A stretch of 64,000 bases of DNA, taken from the NCBI RefSeq assembly GCF_003350535.1, contig NZ_QQBB01000007.1, positions 248,001-312,000 on the forward strand. The letters are read 5' to 3'. This DNA is from Microvirga subterranea. GTDB taxonomy: Bacteria; Pseudomonadota; Alphaproteobacteria; Rhizobiales; Beijerinckiaceae. This document shows, one piece after another, positions 35,194 through 44,277 of the stretch. The position numbers and the translations under genes were made by a program. Positions within the stretch are counted from its first letter, which is position 1. Every line of letters starts with the position of its first letter. The notes under the pieces are model-generated. The model searched no databases, was not told where the DNA came from, and saw only the letters and a program-made list of their open reading frames with translations.

Positions 35194-37161
35194 CTACCAA
35201 GTGGCGCGAAGGCCCGCGTAGAAGGAGCGGCCTGCGGTTCCGTAATCGTAGACGTCCTGATAGCGCGCGTCCGTCAGGTTCTCCGCCCGAGCATAGACGC
35301 TGAACGTGTCGTTGATTCGATAATCGGCGTAGACGTCGAAGCGCGCGTAAGGCTGCAGCTTGAACTGCTCGCCCGTCGAGGAGTAGCGCGTGCCGACGAA
35401 GATCACGCTGGGCTCGATCGAAAGGCCCGCAAGCGGCGTGATGATGAGCCCGAGGCGCCCCTCGTCCTGCGGGCGGCGAGCGAGGCGCAGATCCGTCTCC
35501 CGGTCGAAGGCTTCGAGATGCGTATAGGTCGCCTTGACGCGCAGCCATGACGGAATGGCGTCAACCTCGGCCATCAGCTCGACGCCGGATGTGGTGGCGC
35601 GGGCCACGTTGACGAAGCAGCCGAAAACCTGGTCCGGCCGGCATTCGCTCGAGCTTGCGAAATCGATCATGTTGCGAAAGCGGTTCGCGAAGAATGTCGC
35701 CGACAGGAGCAGCCGGTCGTCGAGCAGGCGCTGGTCGACCCCGACGTCGAAGCCGACCGAATGCTCCGATTCCAGGTCGGGATTGCCGTAGCTGGGGTCG
35801 AACTGCTGGTACAGGCTCGGAGCCTTGGCGCCGGTCCCGACGCTGCCGCGGATCTTCGTGCCGGTCCCGGGAATCTCGTAGGCGGCGGTTGCACGCCAGG
35901 TGCCGAAGCGATCACCGTCCTCGATGTCGTCGAGGCGGCCGCCGAATGACAGGTGGAGGTTCTCGAACAGGGTGAACTGATGCAGCGCGTAGAGCGAGCG
36001 CGTGGTCTGCGATGCGTCGTTCGTCTCCTGCTCGGGGGTCGCGAAGGGCAGAACCTCGCGCCCGAACGATATCAGGCGCTCCCGCTCCGCCTTGGCCCCG
36101 AAGGAGAGAAGGCCGAATTCGCCGAGATTGAGATCGCCCTGATACTCGGCCGCGACCCGATCCCCGGTGAAGCTGGAGTTCGACCAGGAGAGGGAAGGCA
36201 GAGCGAAGGAGCTCACGTCCCGGTAGTGCCGGTTCGTGCGGCTTGCGGAGACCAGAACGGTGTTCCGCAGCATCCGGTCCAGGGTGTAGGCCGTCAGGCG
36301 GGTATGGCCCTCGAACAGGCGCTGCTGCGAGCGGGAGGGCGAGTCGGGCAGGCTGCCGAAAGCCGCGTCGTATTCGGCGCCGTTGAAGCTGCCGTAGCCG
36401 CCGACCTCGAGTTCCGCATCCGGCGACAGGGCAACGGTCACCCGGCCCGAGGCGCCAAGGCGCTGGGCGCCGTCATCTTCCAGAGGCCAGAACCGGGTGT
36501 TCTGGATGCGGCCGATCCGGTAGCCGTAGCGGGAGAAGCCCGCCGTGTCGAAGCCCGTCATGGAGAAGGCGTAAGTGACGGGCCCGTTGCTGCCCGACAC
36601 CGCAGCGCGGGCTGCCTTCGTGCCGTAGCTTCCACCTTCGATGCTCGCGCTGGCGCGGGGGGCGCCCTTGCCTTTGCGAGTGATGATGTTGATCACGCCG
36701 CCCATGGCGTCGGACCCGTAGAGGGCCGACTGAGGGCCGCGCAGAACCTCGATCCGCTCGATATCCGTCGCGACCAGGTTGGCGAAGTCGAATTCGGCGG
36801 ATCCGGAGGAGGGGTCGTTCACCCGAACGCCGTCGATGAGCACGAGGGTTTGCCTCGCCTCGGCACCGCGGATGCGCACCGCCGTGGCGCCTCCCGGTCC
36901 TCCCGTCTCCGTCACCGTCACGCCCGGGACGCGCCGGAAGACATCCGCGACGCTTTTCGGCGATTCCTTGGCGATTTCCTCGGCCGTGATGACCGAAATG
37001 GCGCTGCCCGCCTGCGAGATCGCCAGCGGGGTCCGGGTCGCCGTGATGACGATGTCGGGCAGGGGAGCCGGGTCGGCAGCGGACTGGGCATAGGCGCCGC
37101 CACTGACGAGGGCGCACAACGAGACGGAAGCCGCCCAGAGGCGACGCGCGGAAACAGACAT
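35194..37161 (-). CDS. btuB: TonB-dependent outer-membrane receptor, BtuB-like (vitamin B12)
   Basis: 655 residues. A signal peptide (LWAASVSLCALVSGGAYAQS) is followed by a short TonB-box region (DIVITATRTP), a plug domain (VRIRGAEARQTLVLIDGVRV, GGVINIITRKG), a 22-strand-type barrel and a C-terminal strand ending in W (FYAGLRATW), as outer-membrane insertion requires. The assignment to B12 rests on the cobalamin riboswitch in its leader and the neighbouring btuF-like and cobU genes. The same frame stays open far upstream, but the receptor clearly begins at the ATG at 37161. Confidence 0.92.
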   Translation of the reverse strand: MSVSARRLWAASVSLCALVSGGAYAQSAADPAPLPDIVITATRTPLAISQAGSAISVITAEEIAKESPKSVADVFRRVPGVTVTETGGPGGATAVRIRGAEARQTLVLIDGVRVNDPSSGSAEFDFANLVATDIERIEVLRGPQSALYGSDAMGGVINIITRKGKGAPRASASIEGGSYGTKAARAAVSGSNGPVTYAFSMTGFDTAGFSRYGYRIGRIQNTRFWPLEDDGAQRLGASGRVTVALSPDAELEVGGYGSFNGAEYDAAFGSLPDSPSRSQQRLFEGHTRLTAYTLDRMLRNTVLVSASRTNRHYRDVSSFALPSLSWSNSSFTGDRVAAEYQGDLNLGEFGLLSFGAKAERERLISFGREVLPFATPEQETNDASQTTRSLYALHQFTLFENLHLSFGGRLDDIEDGDRFGTWRATAAYEIPGTGTKIRGSVGTGAKAPSLYQQFDPSYGNPDLESEHSVGFDVGVDQRLLDDRLLLSATFFANRFRNMIDFASSSECRPDQVFGCFVNVARATTSGVELMAEVDAIPSWLRVKATYTHLEAFDRETDLRLARRPQDEGRLGLIITPLAGLSIEPSVIFVGTRYSSTGEQFKLQPYARFDVYADYRINDTFSVYARAENLTDARYQDVYDYGTAGRSFYAGLRATW

Positions 37162-37204
37162 GGAGACCTCCTGCCCGCCCACGCGAGCAAAGATGGGTTG
37201 CACT

Positions 37205-37400
37205 CGAACGCTGGCCGGTCTCCTGGCTCGCGGGTCGTTGCGCTCGGTCCGCCTTCCCGAACCCGCCGAGCTTGTCTCGGATGAGGGTTCAGTGGCATGA
37301 GGGACCGCCGCTCGCCGCTTACAGTTGCGGGGGCAGCCACGGGTTAGGACAAGTCCGCACCGTGTTCCCGTTTCACCTCGATCGCTCGAGGCACCAACGT
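37205..37400 (-). promoter_or_regulatory. Cobalamin (adenosylcobalamin) riboswitch
   Basis: On the - strand the conserved elements run in order: GGTGCC near 37391-37395, GGGAA, ACGGTGCGG, the B12 box CCCCGCAACTGTAAGCGG (about 37315-37335), GCCACTG, CGGGAAGGCGG, and GCGAGCCAGGAGACCGGCC at the 3' end. It ends about 45 bases before btuB. High B12 should shut off btuB expression. Confidence 0.93.
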
Positions 37401-37428
37401 CGGCGCCTCTCTTACGGCTTCGCCCTTC

Positions 37429-38286
37429 ATGCCGCAACTCCGCCACAAACGATTCTTCGGCCTGGCACTGCTCGCCGGCTTCGTGTGGCTTTTCGGCATC
37501 GCACATGCGGCAGCCCAAGTCGCGCCGAAGCGGGTGGTCTCCATCAATCTCTGCGCCGACCAGCTCCTTCTGGCCCTGGCGGACCGGGAGCAGATCGCAT
37601 CCTTGAGCTTTCTCGTCAGGGACCGCTCCCTGTCGTTTCTTGCCGACCGGGCGGCCGATGTCCCGGTGAACGACGGCCGCGGCGAGGCGATCCTGTTCAG
37701 CGGCGCCGATCTCGTCCTGGCGGATTACTTCGGAGACCGGAACCGGACGGCCCTCCTGCAACGCCAGGGCATGGAGGTGCTGTCCATGCCCCCATGGCGA
37801 AGCCTTGCTCAGGGACGGGAGCAGATCCGGACACTCGCCCGTCGTCTCGGTCATCCGGAGCGTGGCGAGGCCCTCGTCGCGGACATCGACGCGGCGCTCG
37901 CGCGAACCAAGAGCATCGTCCGCGGACATCCCAGCATCCTGACCTTCGAGCGGCGAGGGTGGGTGCCGGGGACCCATTCGCTCTTCGGCGAGATCCTGCG
38001 ACACATGGGCTTCACGCTGCACCAGGAGGCGCTCGGCCTCGGAGAGGGCGGCGTCGCTCGCCTCGAGAGCATCGTGGCACATCCTCCGGACTACATGCTG
38101 ATGGACGACGACGCCGGACAGGCGGTCGACAACGGCTCGGCGCTGCTGGTGCATCCCGCCCTTGCGGCAAGCGTGCCGCAGGATCGTCGGCTGATCCTGC
38201 CGAACAGGCTTTCCATCTGCGGGGGGCCATCCACGCCCGAGGCGATCGACGCCCTGGCCAGGGAAGCGATGACGAAAGTCCGTTGA
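37429..38286 (+). CDS. btuF: BtuF-like B12/cobinamide ABC substrate-binding protein
   Basis: 285 residues. An N-terminal signal peptide (GLALLAGFVWLFGIAHAAAQ) leads into a periplasmic-binding fold of the BtuF/FepB class, beginning KRVVSINLCADQLLLALADR. VLADYFGDRN and the linking helix are typical. It is divergent from the riboswitch-controlled receptor and converges on cobU, which points to corrinoid uptake. No permease or ATPase gene (btuC, btuD) follows; they must lie elsewhere. Related families bind ferric siderophores, so the substrate is inferred from context. Confidence 0.85.
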   Translation: MPQLRHKRFFGLALLAGFVWLFGIAHAAAQVAPKRVVSINLCADQLLLALADREQIASLSFLVRDRSLSFLADRAADVPVNDGRGEAILFSGADLVLADYFGDRNRTALLQRQGMEVLSMPPWRSLAQGREQIRTLARRLGHPERGEALVADIDAALARTKSIVRGHPSILTFERRGWVPGTHSLFGEILRHMGFTLHQEALGLGEGGVARLESIVAHPPDYMLMDDDAGQAVDNGSALLVHPALAASVPQDRRLILPNRLSICGGPSTPEAIDALAREAMTKVR

Positions 38287-38303
38287 GGGTCGTCGGGCTT
38301 GCC

Positions 38304-38849
38304 TTACCCTAGCGTCAATCCAAGGGGCGGGGCCGGTTTCAGAAGGATCGGGCAGCCGGCGGCGACGAAGACCACCGCTTCGCAGACCTCCGCGACCGAT
38401 TGGTTCAGTCGCCCCTGGGCATCCCTGAACGCCCGTCCCAGGGGCGTCGCCGGCACGATGCCGTGGCCGACCTCGTTGGAGACGATCACCAGCGGGCCGG
38501 CGGCCTCCCGGATCGCCAGGACGAGTTCCGTGGTGGCATCCGCCGGGTCCCGCCCGTCGAGCAGGATGTTGGACAGCCAGAGCGTCAGGCAGTCGACCAG
38601 AACGATCCTGCCGGGCCCCGTTTCGCGCCGGACGGCCTCGGGGAGGGCGATGGGGGCCTCGCAGGTCTGCCAGTGGCCGGACCGCTCGGCCTTGTGGTGG
38701 CCGATGCGCTCGCGCATCTCGTCGTCGAGGGCCTGTGCCGTTGCGACATAAATCCACTGTCCGAACGACCCTTCGGCAAGGGCCTGGGCCGTGCGGCTCT
38801 TCCCGGATCTGGCGCCCCCGAGAACAAGGATGCGGCGAGAAGTGATCAT
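38304..38849 (-). CDS. cobU: Adenosylcobinamide kinase / cobinamide-phosphate guanylyltransferase
   Basis: 181 residues, the usual length for CobU/CobP. The P-loop GGARSGKS is at the N-terminus, followed by WIYVATAQALDDEMRERI and the family motifs LVDCLTLWLSN and VSNEVGHGIVP. It phosphorylates adenosylcobinamide and then adds GMP, in salvage or late synthesis of B12. The ATG at 38849 is preferred; a GTG at 38855 adds two residues. It converges on btuF with 17 bases between and lies 54 bases downstream of the HWE kinase. Confidence 0.93.
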   Translation of the reverse strand: MITSRRILVLGGARSGKSRTAQALAEGSFGQWIYVATAQALDDEMRERIGHHKAERSGHWQTCEAPIALPEAVRRETGPGRIVLVDCLTLWLSNILLDGRDPADATTELVLAIREAAGPLVIVSNEVGHGIVPATPLGRAFRDAQGRLNQSVAEVCEAVVFVAAGCPILLKPAPPLGLTLG

Positions 38850-38903
38850 CGTCACGTCCCTCGTCAGGTGCTCCAGGGCCGGAGCCTGGAAACGTTGCTT
38901 GGT

Positions 38904-40295
38904 TCAGGCTGTCAGGCGGTTCAGCGGCATCGTCATGTGCACGCGAAGGCCTTCGGAGCGCCACTCTCGGCTCAGGGTGCCGCCGAGCTGGCCCGAGATG
39001 CTGCGCTGGGCGAGTTGGCTGCCGAAGCCTTCGAAGCTGGGCTCCGACGCGACCGGCGGCCCGCCTGTTTCGGTCCAGGACAGATCGACATCGTCGTCCG
39101 CGATGCGCCATTCGATGAGCAACTGCCCTCCCGCGCCGGACAGGCACCCGTATTTGGCTGCGTTCGTGGCGAGTTCGTGCAGGACGAGGGCCAGGCTCGT
39201 GGTGGTGTTCGAACCCACCCGCACGTCGGGTCCCTCGACGGAGACCCGGGTGCTGTCCGTTTGCCGATAGGGCTCGAGAACGGCTTCGATGAGCTTCTTC
39301 AGCTCCACCTCGGTCCCGCCGTGATGCCCGCCCATCGGGACGGGCTGCACGAGCTCGTGGGCTCTGGCGAGGGCGCTCAGGCGACCGCGCAGGGCATTCG
39401 CCATCTCCTTCGGGTCCTTGGCGGTCCGCGCCGTCATGGACACCATCCCGTTGGCGATGGCGAAGAGGTTCTTCACCCGATGGGTCAGCTCCCTGGTCAG
39501 AAGCTGCCGGGCGTCTTCGGCGGCTCTCTGCTCGGTGATGTCGCCGATGACGCCGGATATTTTCTCGGGACGCCTCGAGGCCTCCTCGCCTGCGAGGTGA
39601 ACCCGGCCGTTGGAGCGCAGCCATCGTGTGCTCCCGTCCGACAGGACGACCCGGTATTCGACCTCGTAGCGCCCATCCGAGTTCGGGGACGCCACCGCAT
39701 TCAGACGGTCTTGCAGCATCTGCCTGTCATCGGGATGGACGCGCTCGAGAGCTTCGTCCAGCGACATGCTGTGCAGGCCGTCCGGTGTCATTCCGACAAG
39801 GGCGCGCGCACCGTCGTCCCAGCTGATCGTGCTGCTGCCGAGATCGATCGTCCACGTTCCGAGACGGGCTGCCTCCAGCGCGAGGCGGTACTGCTCCTCC
39901 AGGCAGCGAAGGGCCTTCTCGGCCTTTTTCTGGGCGTCGATGTTGGTGCTGGTTCCGAACCAGCGCGTGATCTGTCCCGACACGTCCCGGATCGGAATGC
40001 CCCGGCTGAGCATCCAGACATAGTCTCCGTCCCCACGCCGGAGCCTGTGCTCCCCCTCGTAGGGCTCGCCCGTTTCGAGGGCGACGCGCCAGAGTTCGAG
40101 GACCTCCGCCCGCTCTTCCGGATGCAGGGTGTCTGTCCATCCATCTCCGAGGCACTCATCCAAGGTCAGACCGGTGAACTCGTGCCAGCGGCCGTTGAAA
40201 TAGTCATGGTACCCGTCCGGGCGGGCCGACCAGACGAGCTGCGGCAGGCTTTCGGCCAAAACGGCGAACTGGCTCTCGGATGCAGTGAAGTCCAC
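38904..40295 (-). CDS. PAS-PAS HWE-family sensor histidine kinase
   Basis: 463 residues, soluble. Two PAS domains come first: about 5-130 (LAESLPQLVWSARPDG) and about 145-265 (YRLALEAARLGTWTID). The HWE/HisKA_2-type kinase follows: the phospho-His in RELTHRVKNLFAIANGM, the N box HELATNAAKYG and a short ATPase lid. HWE kinases often act in stress and light responses of Alphaproteobacteria; no cognate regulator lies next to it. I chose the GTG at 40295 (VDFTASESQFAVL) because GAGGGGACACGA precedes it; the longer frame upstream is not domain-like. Confidence 0.88.
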   Translation of the reverse strand: MDFTASESQFAVLAESLPQLVWSARPDGYHDYFNGRWHEFTGLTLDECLGDGWTDTLHPEERAEVLELWRVALETGEPYEGEHRLRRGDGDYVWMLSRGIPIRDVSGQITRWFGTSTNIDAQKKAEKALRCLEEQYRLALEAARLGTWTIDLGSSTISWDDGARALVGMTPDGLHSMSLDEALERVHPDDRQMLQDRLNAVASPNSDGRYEVEYRVVLSDGSTRWLRSNGRVHLAGEEASRRPEKISGVIGDITEQRAAEDARQLLTRELTHRVKNLFAIANGMVSMTARTAKDPKEMANALRGRLSALARAHELVQPVPMGGHHGGTEVELKKLIEAVLEPYRQTDSTRVSVEGPDVRVGSNTTTSLALVLHELATNAAKYGCLSGAGGQLLIEWRIADDDVDLSWTETGGPPVASEPSFEGFGSQLAQRSISGQLGGTLSREWRSEGLRVHMTMPLNRLTA

Positions 40296-40560
40296 TCGTG
40301 TCCCCTCGGCACCGGGTGCCCTGTGATCCGTCCTTCGTGAGAGCCATAGTTTTAGTCCTTTTGGGGACTTGGCAAGGCATATCGGCCCAATCGGCGGCTT
40401 CTTTGAGGCTTTCAGGGCTCGGGAGTAGCGCTGGAACCCGAAAGCCATTATGCATCCGCCTGCGTCTGGCGGTTCGCGCCGCGAGCGCATAGATGCAGGG
40501 ACAGCCCACCGCTCGACGGCGGTATTTTCCCAATCCGAGGCCGGTTTTTCCGCTTTTTTC

Positions 40561-41610
40561 ATGAACGACATGAGCCCCCAACAGGTAACGCCGCCGGCCA
40601 TTTCATCGGTGGATGCCCTGCATCCCAGGGAGCGGCGCTCCCGCCGCTTCGCCTGGGTGGGGATGGCGGCCAGCATCCTGCTGTTCGGGGCCTCGCTGGT
40701 CGTCCTGTGGCACATCGTGTCGGAGATCGACGTCAACGAGCTGAAGGCCGCCTTCACGGCCGCCAGCTTCCGCCAGATCGGCCTTGCGATCCTGTTCACC
40801 ACGCTCAGCTATGGATTGCTGACCTGCTACGACGCCATCGCGTTGCGGCAGCTCAAGGTGCACATTCCCTATCGTACGACGGCGCTCGCCTCGTTCACGA
40901 GCTACGCGGTCAGCTTCACGTTGGGGTTCCCGCTGCTCACGGCGGGGACGGTCCGCTACTGGATCTACGCATCGAAGGGGGTCAGCGGCGCACGCGTCGC
41001 GAGCTTGACCGTCATCGCGGGCGTCACGTTCTGGCTCGGCATGGCGCTGGTCCTGGCCTGGACGATGATCAGCCGCGCCGACGAGGTGGCCGGTCTCGTC
41101 TACTACACCAGCATGTGGCTGAACCAGTTCGTCGGCCTTTGCGCTGCGGTCTTCGTCGTCGTCTATCTGATCTGGGTCTCCCTCAAACGCCGCATCGTGA
41201 AGATCCAGGGATGGAAGCTGGAGCTGCCGGGCTTCCGCCTGTCGGTCGCCCAGCTCCTGATCGGTGCGGTGGACGTCTGCGCCGGTGCGGGCGTTCTCTT
41301 CGTGCTGCTGCCCGGCGGCCACAACATCAGCTTCGAAACCTTCGTGGCGATCTACATCTTCGCCGTGATGCTGGGTGTTGCGAGCCACGCACCCGGCGGG
41401 CTCGGGGTCTTTGAGGCGACGATCCTCCTGGCGCTGTCGAGCTATCCGCGCGAGCCCGTGCTCGGCGCCCTGCTGCTCTACCGGCTCTGCTACTACCTGA
41501 TCCCCTTCGTGATCGCCCTGGCCCTTCTTGGCGCCTACGAGATCCGCAACCGCATCAAGTCCTCCCGGGACGCATTCAAGCCGGACGAGGACGAGGCGCT
41601 GGCCGAGTGA
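40561..41610 (+). CDS. UPF0104 / YbhN family integral membrane protein
   Basis: 349 residues, about 8-9 membrane helices, the first near 35-55 (ASILLFGASLVVLWHIVSEI). The conserved features of the lysylphosphatidylglycerol-synthase transmembrane (YbhN/AglD) family are present: LSYGLLTCYDAIALR, GFPLLTAGTVRYWIY, and SHAPGGLGVFEA near the end. The soluble aminoacyl-transfer domain is missing, so it is not a full MprF. It may flip or transport lipid-linked compounds. It ends 84 bases before phoR. Confidence 0.85.
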   Translation: MNDMSPQQVTPPAISSVDALHPRERRSRRFAWVGMAASILLFGASLVVLWHIVSEIDVNELKAAFTAASFRQIGLAILFTTLSYGLLTCYDAIALRQLKVHIPYRTTALASFTSYAVSFTLGFPLLTAGTVRYWIYASKGVSGARVASLTVIAGVTFWLGMALVLAWTMISRADEVAGLVYYTSMWLNQFVGLCAAVFVVVYLIWVSLKRRIVKIQGWKLELPGFRLSVAQLLIGAVDVCAGAGVLFVLLPGGHNISFETFVAIYIFAVMLGVASHAPGGLGVFEATILLALSSYPREPVLGALLLYRLCYYLIPFVIALALLGAYEIRNRIKSSRDAFKPDEDEALAE

Positions 41611-41694
41611 AGCCGCAAGGCCAAGCTGCGGGTGACTTGCCGGTCTGGCTGATCTAAACAGGCCACTTCATTCCCGCGGGACTTTCGTTCTCCC

Positions 41695-43014
41695 ATGGCC
41701 GATGCAGACGATGCGAGCACGACGAACGACGCCAACGGGCCCGATATCGCCCGGCGCGGCGCCTTTCGAGGAGCGTTCGCGGCAGGATTTCTCGTGCTCC
41801 TGGCTGCCGCGATCCGGGACATCTGGGATGTCTGGCTCCTCATAGCGGCCGCTCTCGCCCTCCCGCTCAGCTTCGTCCTTGCGGGTCACCGGCAGACCTT
41901 GACCCGGCGCCTCCTCGGCACGCGAAGCCGGCTTCCGGCGAAGGACGTCCGGCAGCCAGGCCTCGCCGACGCCGTTCTGGCCCACATTCCGGACCCTGTG
42001 ATCCTGGTGGATCAGCGGACGCTCGTGGTCGAGGCCAACGCGGCAGCCAGGGTCCTGCTGCCCGGACTGAAGACGGGACATCCCCTGTCGTTCGCCCTGC
42101 GCAGCCCCGACGTGCTCGGCGCAATCGACGAGGTCCTCGGGACGGGCGCTCCTCTTCGGATCGAATATTCCGAAAGGATTCCGACGGAGCGCACCTTCGA
42201 GGTGCACATTGGCCCCCTGAGCAGCGACGAGCCGGGGATCTCCTTCGGTCCGGGCGTGGTGCTGTTCTTCCGCGACCTGACGTCGGCCCGGCGCCTGGAG
42301 GCCATGCGGGCCGACTTCGTAGCCAATGCCAGTCATGAGCTGCGGACACCGCTCGCATCGCTCCTCGGCTTCATCGAAACCCTGCAGGGCCCCGCCCGGG
42401 ACGATCCGAAAGCCCGGGAACGGTTCCTCGACATCATGCGCGGACAGGCCCAGCGAATGAAGCGCCTGATCGACGATCTTCTGTCCCTGTCACGGATCGA
42501 GATGAGGGCCCATGTGGCGCCGACCGGGATCGTGGACCTGAGGACCATCGCATCCCAGATGGTCGAGACCCTCTCGCCCCTGGCACGGGAGCGCGGTGTG
42601 GCGATCCATTCCCGTCTTCCCGATCATGCGGTGCCGGTCCTCGGCGACCGCGACGAACTCCTGCGGGTGCTGGAGAACCTCATCGAGAATGCCGCGAAGT
42701 ATGGCGAGAGCGGCGGCAGGGTGGACGTCGAGCTCGCGCACCTCGCCGGCTCGGACCGGGAGGCCCAGCCCCGCGTGATGCTGTCAGTCCAGGATTACGG
42801 GCCGGGCATCGCCCCCGAGCACCTGCCGCGCCTGACGGAACGGTTCTACCGCGTCGACGTTGCGCAGAGCAGGGACAAGGGCGGCACGGGCCTAGGCCTT
42901 GCGATCGTGAAGCACATCGTGAACCGGCACCGCGGCCATCTCGACATCTCGAGCGAGCCGGGCCAGGGCGCGCGCTTCTCGGTCATCCTGCCGGAGGCTC
43001 AAGGCCATGATTAG
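41695..43014 (+). CDS. phoR: Phosphate-regulon sensor kinase PhoR
   Basis: 439 residues. Two close N-terminal membrane helices (about 24-60) come first, then a PAS-like domain (HIPDPVILVDQRTLVVEANA). The HisKA phospho-His is in FVANASHELRTPLASLLGF. The ATPase domain has the N box LENLIENAAKYGE, G1 VQDYGPGIAPE and GGTGLGLAIVKHIV. PhoR controls PhoB in response to Pst transporter status. It is followed by the Pho boxes and pstS. The assignment rests on domain order plus its place in the complete pst-pho locus. Confidence 0.94.
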   Translation: MADADDASTTNDANGPDIARRGAFRGAFAAGFLVLLAAAIRDIWDVWLLIAAALALPLSFVLAGHRQTLTRRLLGTRSRLPAKDVRQPGLADAVLAHIPDPVILVDQRTLVVEANAAARVLLPGLKTGHPLSFALRSPDVLGAIDEVLGTGAPLRIEYSERIPTERTFEVHIGPLSSDEPGISFGPGVVLFFRDLTSARRLEAMRADFVANASHELRTPLASLLGFIETLQGPARDDPKARERFLDIMRGQAQRMKRLIDDLLSLSRIEMRAHVAPTGIVDLRTIASQMVETLSPLARERGVAIHSRLPDHAVPVLGDRDELLRVLENLIENAAKYGESGGRVDVELAHLAGSDREAQPRVMLSVQDYGPGIAPEHLPRLTERFYRVDVAQSRDKGGTGLGLAIVKHIVNRHRGHLDISSEPGQGARFSVILPEAQGHD

Positions 43015-43078
43015 GGAAAAGACGGCCGTAACCCGCCGTTCCGGGCACACCGAGCCATAGGGCTGTGTCCGGTCGGGG

Positions 43079-43107
43079 CTGTCACCTAACTGTCATCCAA
43101 CTGTCGT
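43079..43107 (+). promoter_or_regulatory. Pho box array (three half-sites) for pstS
   Basis: CTGTCAC (43079), CTGTCAT (43090) and CTGTCGT (43101) recur at exactly 11 bases, the spacing of PhoB half-sites, with A-rich spacers CTAA and CCAA. Located 95-123 bases before the pstS start. PhoB should activate pstSCAB-phoU-phoB here. Confidence 0.9.
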
Positions 43108-43201
43108 AGACGAGACATCGAAAGAACCTAGTCCCCTCGAAGCGCAGCAAGCCTCCGCGATCAGGAGCGACTGCCGCGCTTGTTTGAACAGGAGACGCCT
43201 C

Positions 43202-44245
43202 GTGAAATTCATGCCGTACGCCGCCGTGGTTGGCATTGCCGTCGCTTCATGCTCGCTCGCAGTCTCGGCCGCCGAGATCACCGGAGCCGGGGCGACCTTC
43301 CCGTTCCCGATCTATGCCCGCTGGGCCGAAGCCTACAACAAGGAAACCAGCAACCGCCTGAACTACCAGTCGATCGGTTCCAGCGGCGGCATCCGCCAGA
43401 TTCGCGCCAAGACGGTCGATTTCGGCGCCACGGACGCCCCCCTGAAGGGCGCCGATCTGGAAAAGGATGGCCTGATCCAGTTCCCGGTCGTGATGGGCGG
43501 CGTCGTGCCCGTCTACAACGTGCAGGGTGTCCCGGCGGGTCAGATGAAGCTGACCGGCGAGGTGCTCGCCGATATCTTCAACGGCAAGATTTCCAAGTGG
43601 AACGACGCCAAGATCGCCCAGCTCAATCAAGGCGTGAAGCTTCCCGACGCCACGATCACGCCGGTCTACCGGTCGGACGGATCCGGCACGACCAGCGTCT
43701 TCACCACCTACCTGTCGCAGGTCTCCGAGGCCTGGAAGAGCGGCCCTGGCGCGGGGTCCTCGGTCCAATGGCCGGTCGGCCAGGGTGGCAAGGGCAACGA
43801 GGGCGTCGCCGCGCTCGTGCTGCAGGTCCCGAATTCCATCGGCTATGTGGAATACGCCTACGCCAAGCAGAACAACATCCCGTTCGCCCAGCTTCAGAAC
43901 AAGAGCGGCAAGTTCGTCTCGCCGGACGCCAAGACCTTCCAGGCGGCTGCCGCCGGGGCGGATTGGAAGTCGGCTCCCGGCTTCGGCATCTCGCTGACCA
44001 ACCAGCCCGGAGACGAGGCTTGGCCGATCACGGCGCCGACCTTCATTTTGGTCCACAAGACCCCGGAGAAGCCGGAGCAGGTGGCCGAAGCGCTCAAGTT
44101 CTTCGACTGGGCTTTCAAGAACGGCGACCAGATGGCGGCCGAGCTCGATTATGTGGCCCTGCCGGCTCAGGTGGAGGACATGGTTCGCGCCAGCTGGGAA
44201 GCGGACATCAAGGATAAATCCGGTCAGCCGCTTTTCAAAAAGTGA
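43202..44245 (+). CDS. pstS: Phosphate ABC transporter, substrate-binding protein
   Basis: 347 residues from the GTG at 43202 after AACAGGAGACGCCTC. A signal peptide (AAVVGIAVASCSLAVSAAE) sends it to the periplasm. Phosphate-binding motifs are present: GAGATFPFPIYARWAEAY, SIGSSGGIRQI, FGATDAP and RSDGSGTTSVFTTYLS. It binds phosphate with high affinity and delivers it to PstCA. It is the first gene after the Pho boxes. Confidence 0.96.
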   Translation: MKFMPYAAVVGIAVASCSLAVSAAEITGAGATFPFPIYARWAEAYNKETSNRLNYQSIGSSGGIRQIRAKTVDFGATDAPLKGADLEKDGLIQFPVVMGGVVPVYNVQGVPAGQMKLTGEVLADIFNGKISKWNDAKIAQLNQGVKLPDATITPVYRSDGSGTTSVFTTYLSQVSEAWKSGPGAGSSVQWPVGQGGKGNEGVAALVLQVPNSIGYVEYAYAKQNNIPFAQLQNKSGKFVSPDAKTFQAAAAGADWKSAPGFGISLTNQPGDEAWPITAPTFILVHKTPEKPEQVAEALKFFDWAFKNGDQMAAELDYVALPAQVEDMVRASWEADIKDKSGQPLFKK

Positions 44246-44277
44246 TCTTGACTTAGTTTGCCGGGGAGTATCGGCGG

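Noticed and set aside
37162..39624. A 1476-codon frame continuing upstream of the TonB receptor on the - strand
   Set aside because: It runs antisense through btuF, through the riboswitch and into cobU and the kinase region. High GC keeps third-position stops away. The receptor has a clear signal peptide and start at 37161.
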